Shown here piece by piece: positions 44,154 through 52,921 of a DNA stretch of 64,000 nucleotides. The stretch comes from Bacillota bacterium (lineage in GTDB: Bacteria; Bacillota; Clostridia; Caldicoprobacterales; DTU083). The stretch is from the NCBI GenBank assembly GCA_029549985.1, contig JAKPIB010000037.1:1-64000 (forward strand), read 5' to 3'. The position numbers were made by a program, and so were the translations under genes. Positions within the stretch are counted from its first letter, which is position 1. Each line of letters opens with the position of its first letter. The notes under the pieces were generated by a model. That model was given only the letters and a program-made list of their open reading frames with translations, ran no database searches and had not been told where the DNA came from.

Positions 44154-46199
44154 TCATGCCAGATCGAATATGGCGTAGCTATATGGCTCGACCGAGATCA
44201 TCGAAGCTTCCAGGGTCACTTTGCCCGTCAGCAGCTTGAGCCGGCCGATGTTGTGCCTATCGGCATCGAAGGTGCAGCTTTCCTTAGACAGGTTGACGAG
44301 CACCAGGCGCTTTCCGCCCTCTACCGGCCGGATAAAGGCCATGACCGGCGTATCTGTATAGATATATTCGATCTCCTTGGAGTCGCCGATATATTCTTTC
44401 CTGTCAGCAAAGAGCTTTTTGAAGAAGTCACGGAGCACCGGGCCTTCCTTAAGGTATATGGCCGGATCCTCGTCACCCTGGTATATCATGGGCATACCGT
44501 CTATCAGTGTGATGACAGCCCAGAGGGCTTTTGCAGTCTCGACTCCGTAGTAGTCCGTCGCTCTGGCTGACTGCCATACCCAGGACACGGTGTCATGGTT
44601 GCCCAGGAACCTCATTTTTGTGTAACCGACCGGTGTCGACAAGTATTCCTTCTCCAGCCAGGAGGTCAGCTTTTTGACGTATTCAGCCGGATGATCGTGG
44701 ATGAGCCTGTCCAGCTCGCATAACACCCGGTATAGGTTCATGCCGTAGAACACGTCGGTATAGGGATAATAATTGGGGATAGGGTGGAAGTTCTCAGGCA
44801 GGTTGAAGGGCTTTTTGCCGCCCTTTATGAACCCGTCCCTGACTGCCTTGGATATGCTGACTCCGGCCTTGACACCGTTGGCGCTGGGACGGTTGTCACC
44901 GTAGGGACGCCAGTTGGAAAGCCCGCCCATGGCGCAATCGATACGGGCTCCGTCCACTCCGAAGCGTTTCACATGGTCATATGCAAGGTTGACCGTATAT
45001 TCCTGGTATTCAGGGTTGTTGTAGTCAAAGGACACACATTCCCACTCTATCTGCAGGGACCCGTCCTGCTTCCTGGAGCACCAATCGGGGTTGTTGACCG
45101 CCAGGGGCTGGTGTTTGGCAGGTCCATGGGGTACATAGTCAAAGAGGACCGTCATGCCAAGCTCGTGGGCTCTATCGACAAAGTATCTGACATCCTCGTC
45201 GGTACCGTACCTCTTATCTATTATGGCCTGGTCGCTGGAATGATAGCAGTTGCCGTCGGGGTGGTCGAAAATGGGCAGGAGCCATACGTGGTCTATGCCC
45301 ATATCCTTGAGCTTTGGAAGGTACTCAGCATATTCATTCATCTTGAACCTGAGGGGGAAGTTGGAATCCATGGTGCCGTGGGGATGGCAGGAGTACATGA
45401 TCCCTTCCCTGATGCCATCGTCGGCTGCCTTGTAGCCCAGGTCCTCGTACAACTCCCTTATTTTAATATAGGGATTCTCTTCCTCAACCGGCTGGAAGTA
45501 CAGATCGCCGCAGACAATGGGCTCTCCGGGCTTTGCCATCACCTCAAGGTTCGGCACATAGGCATACTCGGTGATGGTGCCGGTAGTCCACACCCCACAG
45601 GACCATTTCTCTATAGGGTCGATGAAGGCAAGGTTCAGGTGGCCGGTGCCTATGACGGAGTGGACGCAAGAGTTCACAAGGCCTGTGATCACAGGCTTGT
45701 AAGGTTCAAGCGCCCTGGTATCGAATTCGCCGCAGGGGACGTTGGTAGGAAAATCAAACACGGCATCGGACTCAAGGCCGGTTATGAAGGCCAGCCCGTT
45801 GAGCCACAGCTCCTTTTCTGTCCTGTTGACCAGCTCGGCATGGACCTTGAGGGTACCTGCCGCAAAGGAGTACACCAGCCTGAGGTCCAGAGGGCCGAGG
45901 GTGTAGCTGGCGATAAGCCTGTCAGCTCCTTCCTCAAAGCCAGTGAATACGGCTGCGCTCCTGCCCTGCTTAGGGGCAATGAGGGGCAGCTCCCAGGTCC
46001 GCTTGTCCAGCATGCTGTCAAATACCAAAGAGTCCAGGATGTAGTCGCCGTCACAGCCTACGTCCACGGTTATGCCCTTAAGCGGAAGCTTATAGCTGCC
46101 TTTTTCAATGGATTCGAGGGTGCCGGTGCCAAGATCGAAGGTGCATATCAGGCTGTCGGAAACAAGCTTTAATTTGGATCCCGTTTTTTCTATCCTCAT
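44154..46199 (-). CDS. Cytosolic GH13-like glycosidase, paralog of the lipoprotein
   Basis: 681 residues, no signal peptide. Same domain order: N-terminal beta-sandwich (1-245), GH13-like barrel with LLFDYVPHG, DGARIDCAMGG, LPENFHP and FLGNHD, and a C-terminal beta domain. It shares long identical stretches with the downstream lipoprotein (for instance YNNP, CAMGGLSNW, MIYQGDE), so the two arose by duplication. It is first in the operon, 25 bp before the lipoprotein gene, with AAGGAG at its start. It probably finishes degradation of the imported product. Confidence 0.86.
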   Translation of the reverse strand: MRIEKTGSKLKLVSDSLICTFDLGTGTLESIEKGSYKLPLKGITVDVGCDGDYILDSLVFDSMLDKRTWELPLIAPKQGRSAAVFTGFEEGADRLIASYTLGPLDLRLVYSFAAGTLKVHAELVNRTEKELWLNGLAFITGLESDAVFDFPTNVPCGEFDTRALEPYKPVITGLVNSCVHSVIGTGHLNLAFIDPIEKWSCGVWTTGTITEYAYVPNLEVMAKPGEPIVCGDLYFQPVEEENPYIKIRELYEDLGYKAADDGIREGIMYSCHPHGTMDSNFPLRFKMNEYAEYLPKLKDMGIDHVWLLPIFDHPDGNCYHSSDQAIIDKRYGTDEDVRYFVDRAHELGMTVLFDYVPHGPAKHQPLAVNNPDWCSRKQDGSLQIEWECVSFDYNNPEYQEYTVNLAYDHVKRFGVDGARIDCAMGGLSNWRPYGDNRPSANGVKAGVSISKAVRDGFIKGGKKPFNLPENFHPIPNYYPYTDVFYGMNLYRVLCELDRLIHDHPAEYVKKLTSWLEKEYLSTPVGYTKMRFLGNHDTVSWVWQSARATDYYGVETAKALWAVITLIDGMPMIYQGDEDPAIYLKEGPVLRDFFKKLFADRKEYIGDSKEIEYIYTDTPVMAFIRPVEGGKRLVLVNLSKESCTFDADRHNIGRLKLLTGKVTLEASMISVEPYSYAIFDLA

Positions 46200-46272
46200 T
46201 TATGCATTTCACTCCTTAAAAAGTATTTATGTTTATTTTGCCTGAATACCTGGTTTAGAATTTTGTGGGTGG

Positions 46273-46284
46273 GAAAACGATTAC
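46273..46284. promoter_or_regulatory. LacI-type operator in the GH13 leader
   Basis: GAAAACGATTAC. It shares AAACGATT with the operator at 37405-37420 and lies 42-53 bp downstream of the -10 of the GH13 promoter, where a bound repressor could block elongation. Confidence 0.55.
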
Positions 46285-46325
46285 AGCGATGATAGATATA
46301 TAAAGTGTTCCTTATTTATATATAG

Positions 46326-46354
46326 ATTATAAGGTGTGCGGCTACATATGTCAA
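46326..46354 (-). promoter_or_regulatory. Consensus sigma-A promoter of the GH13 operon
   Basis: Minus strand TTGACA (46354-46349), 17-bp spacer, TATAAT (46331-46326): perfect match. Leader about 120 nt with a LacI-type site inside. Confidence 0.88.
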
Positions 46355-46414
46355 TCCATACGGAATAAATGGGTACATAGGCAAATAGGTGCAGTACGGA
46401 AAGGACATTTGATG

Positions 46415-46443
46415 TTGACACCCACCTATTCGGGTTGTATAAT
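46415..46443 (+). promoter_or_regulatory. Consensus sigma-A promoter of the dual ABC operon
   Basis: TTGACA (46415-46420), 17-bp spacer, TATAAT (46438-46443): perfect match. AATAGGTG (46384-46391) and CACCTATT (46423-46430) form an inverted repeat across it. Leader to the start codon is about 208 nt. ATTGTAT-TGTTT-ATACAAT (46458-46476) lies just after the start point. Confidence 0.88.
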
Positions 46444-46594
46444 AAACGTAAGTTATAATTGTATTGTTTATACAATAAAGCATCCATATATAATGTAAGG
46501 TTTTGATCAGGGCTCCAGCAGCCTGGATACCGCCCGGTTTAAAGATATGCACTCAAGCTGTGGGTATGGATGAGTGTCCATTAGTGTTTAAATC

Positions 46595-46610
46595 GGGTAA
46601 ACGATTGCCC
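46595..46610. promoter_or_regulatory. LacI-type operator upstream of the CBM-SBP gene
   Basis: GGGTAAACGATTGCCC, CG-centred near-palindrome like the one at 37405. AAACGA is repeated right after it (46611-46616). Confidence 0.6.
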
Positions 46611-46627
46611 AAACGAATCAAGGGAGT

Positions 46628-46641
46628 ATCAAACGATTTGG
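46628..46641. promoter_or_regulatory. Second LacI-type site upstream of the CBM-SBP gene
   Basis: ATCAAACGATTTGG, 17 bp after the preceding site and 17 bp before the start codon, overlapping the translation-initiation region. Confidence 0.52.
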
Positions 46642-46657
46642 AATCAGAGGTGCTGTT

Positions 46658-49537
46658 ATGAAATCCTTCAGTAAACTAATTGCCATACTACTTGCGGTTC
46701 TGATGCTGACCGGGGCGCTGCCGGCCTTCGCTCAGGAGACCGAAGGAGGAGCGGAGGAACCTGCCGAGGGCGGCGATATGAAGCCCGGCGGCTATTATTC
46801 ATATATAGATAAGTACAAAGGAGCATCCGTGCCTCTGGCGGAGGTATCGGTAAAGGGCTCTGATTATCAGCTGGATGACGGTGCCAATGTCACGGTAAAG
46901 GACTATGAGGGCAAGGAGGACGTGCTCTACTGGGATTCCCAGCAGGGCGGCGTGGAATGGAAGATAAGTGTGCCCGAATCAGGCCTTTATAATATAGGCA
47001 TCAGCTATTGCCCGATAGTCAGCAAGGCCAGCGATATACAGCTCACCCTGAGCATAGACGGCAGGGTCCCCTTTTCAGAGGTAGAGCTGTTCAAGCTGCA
47101 GCGCATATACAAAAACGATACCAACGAGTTTCGCACGGACGCCAGGGGCAATCACCTAAGGCCCAAGCAGGTCGAGGTTTTGAAATGGCGCCTTGTCCCC
47201 GTGACGGATTCGGAAGGCCGTCACAACGACCCCTTCAAGTTTTACCTGGAGGAGGGCGAGCACACGATCCGTCTCGACCTGATCAGCGAAGCCCTTGCGA
47301 TAGAGGAGATCAGGCTATACCAGGTGCCCGTCCAGAAGCCCTATGCAGAGCCTGTCATCAATACACCGGTGAAAGGCGTCCTGGAGATATTCCAGGGAGA
47401 GTTCACCTATGAGAAATCCCATGCCACCCTGTATCCCACGGAGGACAGGGGCAACCCGGCAGCCCAGCCGGCCCATCCATACCTGGTGAGATACAACACT
47501 GTGGGCAAGACCACCTACAGGCTTCCCGGCCAGTGGATCTCCTGGGAGTTTGAAGTTCCGGAGGACGGGTATTATCATATTGCCTTCAAGGCAAGACAGA
47601 ACGTCAACAGGAGCATGTACAGCACCAGGCGCATCTATATTGACGGCGAAGTACCCTTCGACGAGCTGAACAACGTGAAGTTCCCGTACAGCATCCGCTG
47701 GTACAACCAGTTCCTGGGCGGAGATACACCCTACCTGTTCTATCTTGAGAAAGGCCGCCACGAGATCAGGATGGAGATCGTCACCGGCGATCTGGCCGAA
47801 GCCTTGTCGGAGCTTGAGGACATCATATACGAGCTTAATACCTGGTACCGGAAGATCATCATGATCACCGGCTCCAATCCAGATGCCAGCAGGTCGATAA
47901 TAGACGTGAACCGCGACTACCTGCTCGACCAGAAGGTACCCGGCCTGATGAAGGCTTTTGGCGATATAGCAAACAGGCTGGAAAAGAACAAGGCGATAAT
48001 CGATGAATTCAGCATGGACCGCGGCAATACGGCCTCCTTCATAAACCAGATCGTGGCCCAGCTCAGAAGCTTTGTAAAGGAGCCGGAGACCATACCGCTC
48101 AGGCTGGACAGCTACAAGAGCAACATAAGCACCCTGTCGACCGCAGTGCTCGACATGAGGGAGCAGCCCCTGGAGATCGATTACTTTGCCCTGGTTTCCC
48201 CGGACATGGTCAAAAAGCTGCCGAAAGCTACTGCAGGCTTCTTTGAGACCCTTAGCTTCAGGTTCCAGATGTTTCTATCCTCCTTTACCCAGGACTACAG
48301 CTCTGTAGGGGAGGTCTATGAAAACGATCCCATAGATGTATGGGTCAGCACATCGGATATCGCCATGACCGGCATATCATCCGGCCGTGACCAGGCGCAG
48401 ATACTGAAGAGCCTAGTGGACGACCTCTTTGTACCGGATAAGGGGATAGGGGTCAACTTAAGCCTTGTCAACAGCTCGGAGGCCCTGATCCAGGCGGTCC
48501 TCGCCAACAAGGGCCCGGACGTTGCCCTCTTCATAACCAAGGAGACCCCGGTCAACCTGGCGATAAGAGGAGCCCTGGTGGACCTGAGCCAGTTCGAGGA
48601 CTTCCCGGAGGTGGCAAAAAGGTTCCACGAATCGGCCCTGATACCATACTACTTTGACGGCAAATGCTATGCCCTCCCTGAGACCCAGAACTATGACGTC
48701 ATGTTCTACAGGAAGGACATATTCGAAGAGCTTGGCCTGTCGGTCCCGACTACCTGGGATGAGTTTTACGAGATAGCCGCCAGGCTGTATATCAACAACA
48801 TGATGATAGGTATCCCCGAAAGCCAGCGCACCTTTGAAATGCTGCTCTTCCAGAACGGCGGTACCTTCTACAACGAAAAGCTGACCAAAACGGCCTTTGA
48901 TACCCCTGAAGCCCTGACGGCTTTCAAACAGTGGACGGAACTCTATTCCAAGCACGGGCTTCCCCTTGTATTCGACTTCTTCAGCCGCTTCAGGACAGGG
49001 GAGATGCCCCTGGCAATCATGCCGTACACCCAGGCCAACTATCTCCATGCCGCAGCGCCGGAGATTAAGAACCTGTGGGAAATGGTCCCGGTCCCCGGTG
49101 TGGTGGGTGAGGACGGCACCATAAGCAACGCCGTTACATCCTATGGGACAGGTGCCATAGCCATCAAGGGCGACAAGGAAAGAGAATCCTACGAGTTCAT
49201 CAAATGGTGGACCAGCAGCGATGTCCAGGCCAGGTTCGGCAACGAGCTCGAGCAGCTTATGGGGCCTGCAGCCCGGTATCCCACTGCCAATGTGGAAGCA
49301 TTCGACATGCTGCCCTGGGAAAGGGCCCAGGCTGAGTACCTGAAGCAGCAGTGGGAAAATGTCACCGACGTGCCTCAGGTGCCGGGCAACTACTATATAC
49401 AGCGCAACATCAGCTTTGCATTCAGGGCTGTTGTAATAAATTATGCAAACGTGCGTGAGACCTTGAACAAGTACAACAAGGAGATCAACAAGGAAATCAG
49501 ACGCAAGCGCATAGAATTCGGTCTGCCGACCGATTAG
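46658..49537 (+). CDS. Extracellular solute-binding protein fused to two CBM-like domains
   Basis: 959 residues. Signal peptide (1-25, cleavage after AFA) without a lipobox Cys. Two beta-sandwich sugar-binding-like modules follow (about 45-225, and about 245-385 with GYYHIAFKARQNVNR), then a helical linker (about 395-560) and an SBP type-1 domain (about 565-930) with DVALFITKETPVNLAIRG, VMFYRKDIFEELGLSVPTTWDEF and YEFIKWWTSS. SBPs are usually about 420-450 residues and lipid-anchored. Here the modules may hold polymer at the surface while the SBP domain delivers oligomers to the permeases encoded next. Confidence 0.85.
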   Translation: MKSFSKLIAILLAVLMLTGALPAFAQETEGGAEEPAEGGDMKPGGYYSYIDKYKGASVPLAEVSVKGSDYQLDDGANVTVKDYEGKEDVLYWDSQQGGVEWKISVPESGLYNIGISYCPIVSKASDIQLTLSIDGRVPFSEVELFKLQRIYKNDTNEFRTDARGNHLRPKQVEVLKWRLVPVTDSEGRHNDPFKFYLEEGEHTIRLDLISEALAIEEIRLYQVPVQKPYAEPVINTPVKGVLEIFQGEFTYEKSHATLYPTEDRGNPAAQPAHPYLVRYNTVGKTTYRLPGQWISWEFEVPEDGYYHIAFKARQNVNRSMYSTRRIYIDGEVPFDELNNVKFPYSIRWYNQFLGGDTPYLFYLEKGRHEIRMEIVTGDLAEALSELEDIIYELNTWYRKIIMITGSNPDASRSIIDVNRDYLLDQKVPGLMKAFGDIANRLEKNKAIIDEFSMDRGNTASFINQIVAQLRSFVKEPETIPLRLDSYKSNISTLSTAVLDMREQPLEIDYFALVSPDMVKKLPKATAGFFETLSFRFQMFLSSFTQDYSSVGEVYENDPIDVWVSTSDIAMTGISSGRDQAQILKSLVDDLFVPDKGIGVNLSLVNSSEALIQAVLANKGPDVALFITKETPVNLAIRGALVDLSQFEDFPEVAKRFHESALIPYYFDGKCYALPETQNYDVMFYRKDIFEELGLSVPTTWDEFYEIAARLYINNMMIGIPESQRTFEMLLFQNGGTFYNEKLTKTAFDTPEALTAFKQWTELYSKHGLPLVFDFFSRFRTGEMPLAIMPYTQANYLHAAAPEIKNLWEMVPVPGVVGEDGTISNAVTSYGTGAIAIKGDKERESYEFIKWWTSSDVQARFGNELEQLMGPAARYPTANVEAFDMLPWERAQAEYLKQQWENVTDVPQVPGNYYIQRNISFAFRAVVINYANVRETLNKYNKEINKEIRRKRIEFGLPTD

Positions 49538-49549
49538 GAGGTAAGGGAT

Positions 49550-50482
49550 ATGAGTGCTGTTCAATCGGATATCAAAACTGCAAGAAAGGTTAGGAGAAAG
49601 CCGTCCTTCCTCAAGGAGAACGGGCCCGCACTGGTATTTCTTGCCCCCTTTACGCTGTTTTTCTTCGTGTTCACCATACTGCCGATCCTGACATCAATCT
49701 TTTTCAGCTTCACCTACTTCAATATGCTGGAACCTCCGAGACTGATCGGCTTCACCAACTATATAAGGATGTTCTTCGACGATGACGTGTTCCTGATCGC
49801 CCTGAAGAACACCCTGATATTTGCCTTCATCACCGGCCCCCTCGGCTATACCCTGAGCTTTTTGTTCGCATGGCTCATAAACGAGTTCAGGCGCGGAGTG
49901 CGGTCCTTGCTGACCCTGATCTTCTACTCACCGGTCCTGGCAGGCAACGTGTATTTCATCTGGGTGTTCATGTTCAGCGGCGACGCATACGGCCTCATCA
50001 ACAGCACGCTGATAAAGCTGAGCCTGATCAAAGAGCCGATCCAGTGGCTCACGGACCCCAAGTACAATTTCACAGTCGTGACCCTGGTCATATTGTGGCT
50101 CAGCATGGGCGCCGGCTTCCTGGCCTTCGTTGCAGGCCTTCAGTCCCTTGACAGGTCACTGTTTGAGGCCGGGACCATCGACGGCATCAAAAACCGGTTC
50201 CAGGAGCTGTGGTATATAACCTTGCCGCAGATGGGCCCCCAGCTTCTCTTTGGTGCCGTAATGTCGATCGCGGGAGCTTTTGCGGTCGGATATGAGAGTA
50301 TGAGCATAACGGGTTTCCCGAGCACTGACTACTCTACCCATACCCTGGTGCTCCATATCCTCGACTTTGGAAATATGAGATTTGAGATGGGCTATGCATC
50401 CGCTGTCGCTGTCTTCCTGTTTGCCTTGATGCTGTTGGCATGGTGGATAGTCAGCAAGACCCTGTCAAAGCTGACAGACTGA
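49550..50482 (+). CDS. Carbohydrate ABC transporter permease (MalF/UgpA type)
   Basis: 310 residues, six membrane segments. The EAA loop is FEAGTIDGIKNRFQELWYITLPQM, where the transport ATPase docks. First permease after the CBM-SBP gene (13-bp gap). Expected to pair with the next permease as a heterodimer. No ATPase is in the operon. Confidence 0.9.
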   Translation: MSAVQSDIKTARKVRRKPSFLKENGPALVFLAPFTLFFFVFTILPILTSIFFSFTYFNMLEPPRLIGFTNYIRMFFDDDVFLIALKNTLIFAFITGPLGYTLSFLFAWLINEFRRGVRSLLTLIFYSPVLAGNVYFIWVFMFSGDAYGLINSTLIKLSLIKEPIQWLTDPKYNFTVVTLVILWLSMGAGFLAFVAGLQSLDRSLFEAGTIDGIKNRFQELWYITLPQMGPQLLFGAVMSIAGAFAVGYESMSITGFPSTDYSTHTLVLHILDFGNMRFEMGYASAVAVFLFALMLLAWWIVSKTLSKLTD

Positions 50483-50541
50483 CAAATTTAGCCCGGTTTG
50501 ATTAAAAAGAAACTGTCGCAAGGATGGAAAGGGATGACGAA

Positions 50542-51441
50542 ATGATCCACAGCGCTGAAACACCGGCTCTTGGCAGGAAAAAGCACTTTGGCCGGTATAA
50601 AAAGCCCAGCTTGAGCAGATCGAAGGGCGGTACCATAGCGATATTCATATTCCTTATCATGGTAAGCGTGTTTATGGTCATGCCCATGGTGTATACTATC
50701 GTGCAGTCGCTCAAGCCGATAAACGAAATATTCCTGTATCCGCCAAGGTTCTTTGTCCAGCAGCCTACCCTGGACAACTTCACCATGATGATACAGCTTG
50801 TGCAGGATATGTGGGTGCCCTTTGAAAGGTATCTGTTCAACAGCTTGTTCGTAGCCATAGTCGGCACCGGCTTGTACATCGTTGTCGCCTCAATGGCTGC
50901 CTACCCGCTTTCGAAGCTAAAATTCAGGTATGCTGCCCTGTACTATCAGATCATCGTATGGGCTATCCTGTTCAGGCCCGAGGTCACAAGGATCCCCCAA
51001 TACGTTATAATCGCAAAGCTCGGGCTGATAAACACATACCTGTCCATCATACTGCCGGTCCTGGCGACCTCCTTCGGTGTGTTCCTGATGCGCCAGTTTA
51101 TGATCACCGTACCTGATGAGATCATCGAAGCGGCCAAGATCGACGGCGTAGGGCACTTCACGATGTTTACGAGGATAATCATGCCAATGGTCAAACCCGC
51201 CTGGCTCACGCTCATCATATTCACGTTCCAGCAGCTTTGGAACACGACCGGCGGCCAGTATATATACGATGAGACAGTAAAAATGCTGCCTACGGTACTC
51301 CAGCAGATATCCTCCGGCGGTATCGCACGATCCGGTGCCGGGGCCGCGGTTGCTTTGATACTGATGATTCCTCCGATCACTGTTTTCATAATTTCCCAGT
51401 CCTCCGTCATGGAGACGATGGCTCAATCGGGAATCAAGTAG
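50542..51441 (+). CDS. Carbohydrate ABC transporter permease (MalG/UgpE type)
   Basis: 299 residues from ATG 50542, preferred because AAAGGGAT is about 7 bp upstream; an ATG at 50524 lacks spacing. Six membrane segments, EAA loop EIIEAAKIDGVGHFTMFTRIIMPM. Second subunit of the first importer. It precedes the NHL gene by 28 bp. Confidence 0.9.
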   Translation: MIHSAETPALGRKKHFGRYKKPSLSRSKGGTIAIFIFLIMVSVFMVMPMVYTIVQSLKPINEIFLYPPRFFVQQPTLDNFTMMIQLVQDMWVPFERYLFNSLFVAIVGTGLYIVVASMAAYPLSKLKFRYAALYYQIIVWAILFRPEVTRIPQYVIIAKLGLINTYLSIILPVLATSFGVFLMRQFMITVPDEIIEAAKIDGVGHFTMFTRIIMPMVKPAWLTLIIFTFQQLWNTTGGQYIYDETVKMLPTVLQQISSGGIARSGAGAAVALILMIPPITVFIISQSSVMETMAQSGIK

Positions 51442-51469
51442 GGCGTACCAATTTGAGAGGGTGAAAGCA

Positions 51470-52921
51470 ATGTCAAAACTGAAAAGAGCTGCTGTATTGC
51501 CGCTAGTGCTGCTGATGCTTTTGTTGCCCTGCAAGGCAGTTTTTGCGGACGAGGCGCCATACAGGTCATACACATACGACAGATTCCATAATGCAGTTCC
51601 GTCTCCCAACGGCTACCTGCCAGGGGCCCAGTTGTTCGGAAGTGACCTGGGAGTAGGAGATCTCAACAACCCCAACGACCTGTTCGTGGATAAGGAACGC
51701 AACGAATTGTATATCGTGGATACGGGCAATAAGAGGATAGTGGTCGTTGATGAGGACTACAAGCTGGTCAGGGTGATCACCGAGTTTGACAATGACGGCG
51801 AGGTAGTGACCCTGAATGTCCCAATAGGCATATTCGTCGACAAGGACGGCACGATGTATATAACGGACCAGGCCGAGCAGGGTGACGGCAGGGTACTTAT
51901 AAGCGACAAGGACCTGAAGATAAGGAACATCTTCGGCAAGCCCCAGTCTGACCTTATAACCGGAAATTTCGTATACAAGCCATCCAAGATCGTGGTCGAC
52001 CGGTACGGAAAGATATATATACAGGCGACGGACGTTACCCAGGGGCTTTTCTGCCTGACACCGGAAGGCAAGTTCCTCAACTACTTCGGCAGCAACAAGG
52101 TTGAAATGGACGCCCGGAAGCTCATCCTCCAGCTATGGAGAAAAATCCTTCCGAGGCAGGCTGCGCAAAGCATAATCAATTTCATACCGATCGAATATTC
52201 GAACGTCTATATAGATGACAAGGGCTTCATCTATGCAACGGCTGCTGCGTCAACAACCTATGAGTACCAGGTCATGAGCCTCAATCCCCTCGGCAGTGAC
52301 GTTTTAAGATGGAAGAGGCTTGACTGGTTCGAAGGCTCCAACTTCAAGGACATATATGTGGACGAATACGGATTCATTACGGCAGTGGACCAGACCCGGG
52401 GCAAGGTTTTCCAGGTGGAGCCCGATGACGGCACCATGATGTTCACCTTTGGGGGCATCGGCAGCATGACCGGCCTGTTCACCAAGCCGGTAGCCATCGA
52501 AGGCTTCAATGGCAAGCTCCTGGTATTGGACAGCGAGAAGCGGGCCATAACCGAGTTTAAGCTGACCACCTTCGGCAAGGCGGTCAGGGATGCCCAGGTC
52601 CTGTATATGGAGGGCAGATATGTCGAGAGCATCGAGCCCTGGCTGGAAGTCGTGAAGCGCAATGCCAACTACCTCTTCGCCTACGTCGGCCTTGGCAAGG
52701 CATACTACCAGCTGGAAGACTATCAGACTGCCATGAAATACTTCAAGCTGGGCTACAACAAGGAGTATTATTCCGAAGCCCTGCGCGAGTATTCCCTCAT
52801 AGCCATGAGGAGCAATTTCGGCTATATAGTACTTGGGATCGGATTATTCATAGCTTTGATAATAGTGATCAGGACACTTAGAAGGAAAAGGGTATTAATC
52901 AAACTGGGAGGTGCAGTCTGA
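51470..52921 (+). CDS. Secreted/membrane NHL-repeat protein with TPR and C-terminal anchor
   Basis: 483 residues. Signal peptide (about 1-27), an NHL beta-propeller (about 60-375) with repeats such as NPNDLFVDKERNELYIVDTGN and IYVDEYGFITAVD, a TPR-like helical part (about 375-445, LGKAYYQLEDYQTAMKYFKLG) and a C-terminal membrane helix (about 450-472) with a basic cytoplasmic tail (RTLRRKRVLIK). Start at ATG 51470 with GAGAGGGTG upstream. It is expected to be displayed outside the cell, anchored by its tail. Role unknown; probably contacts the binding proteins, YIP1 or DUF5696 partner. Confidence 0.83.
   Translation: MSKLKRAAVLPLVLLMLLLPCKAVFADEAPYRSYTYDRFHNAVPSPNGYLPGAQLFGSDLGVGDLNNPNDLFVDKERNELYIVDTGNKRIVVVDEDYKLVRVITEFDNDGEVVTLNVPIGIFVDKDGTMYITDQAEQGDGRVLISDKDLKIRNIFGKPQSDLITGNFVYKPSKIVVDRYGKIYIQATDVTQGLFCLTPEGKFLNYFGSNKVEMDARKLILQLWRKILPRQAAQSIINFIPIEYSNVYIDDKGFIYATAAASTTYEYQVMSLNPLGSDVLRWKRLDWFEGSNFKDIYVDEYGFITAVDQTRGKVFQVEPDDGTMMFTFGGIGSMTGLFTKPVAIEGFNGKLLVLDSEKRAITEFKLTTFGKAVRDAQVLYMEGRYVESIEPWLEVVKRNANYLFAYVGLGKAYYQLEDYQTAMKYFKLGYNKEYYSEALREYSLIAMRSNFGYIVLGIGLFIALIIVIRTLRRKRVLIKLGGAV

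Noticed and set aside
44784-46172. 462-codon plus-strand frame opposite the cytosolic GH13 gene
   Set aside because: It is antisense to a protein with conserved catalytic motifs; its own sequence shows no family pattern and there is no ribosome binding site.
48458-49564. 368-codon minus-strand frame opposite the CBM-SBP gene
   Set aside because: It is antisense to the SBP domain, with no motif or promoter of its own.
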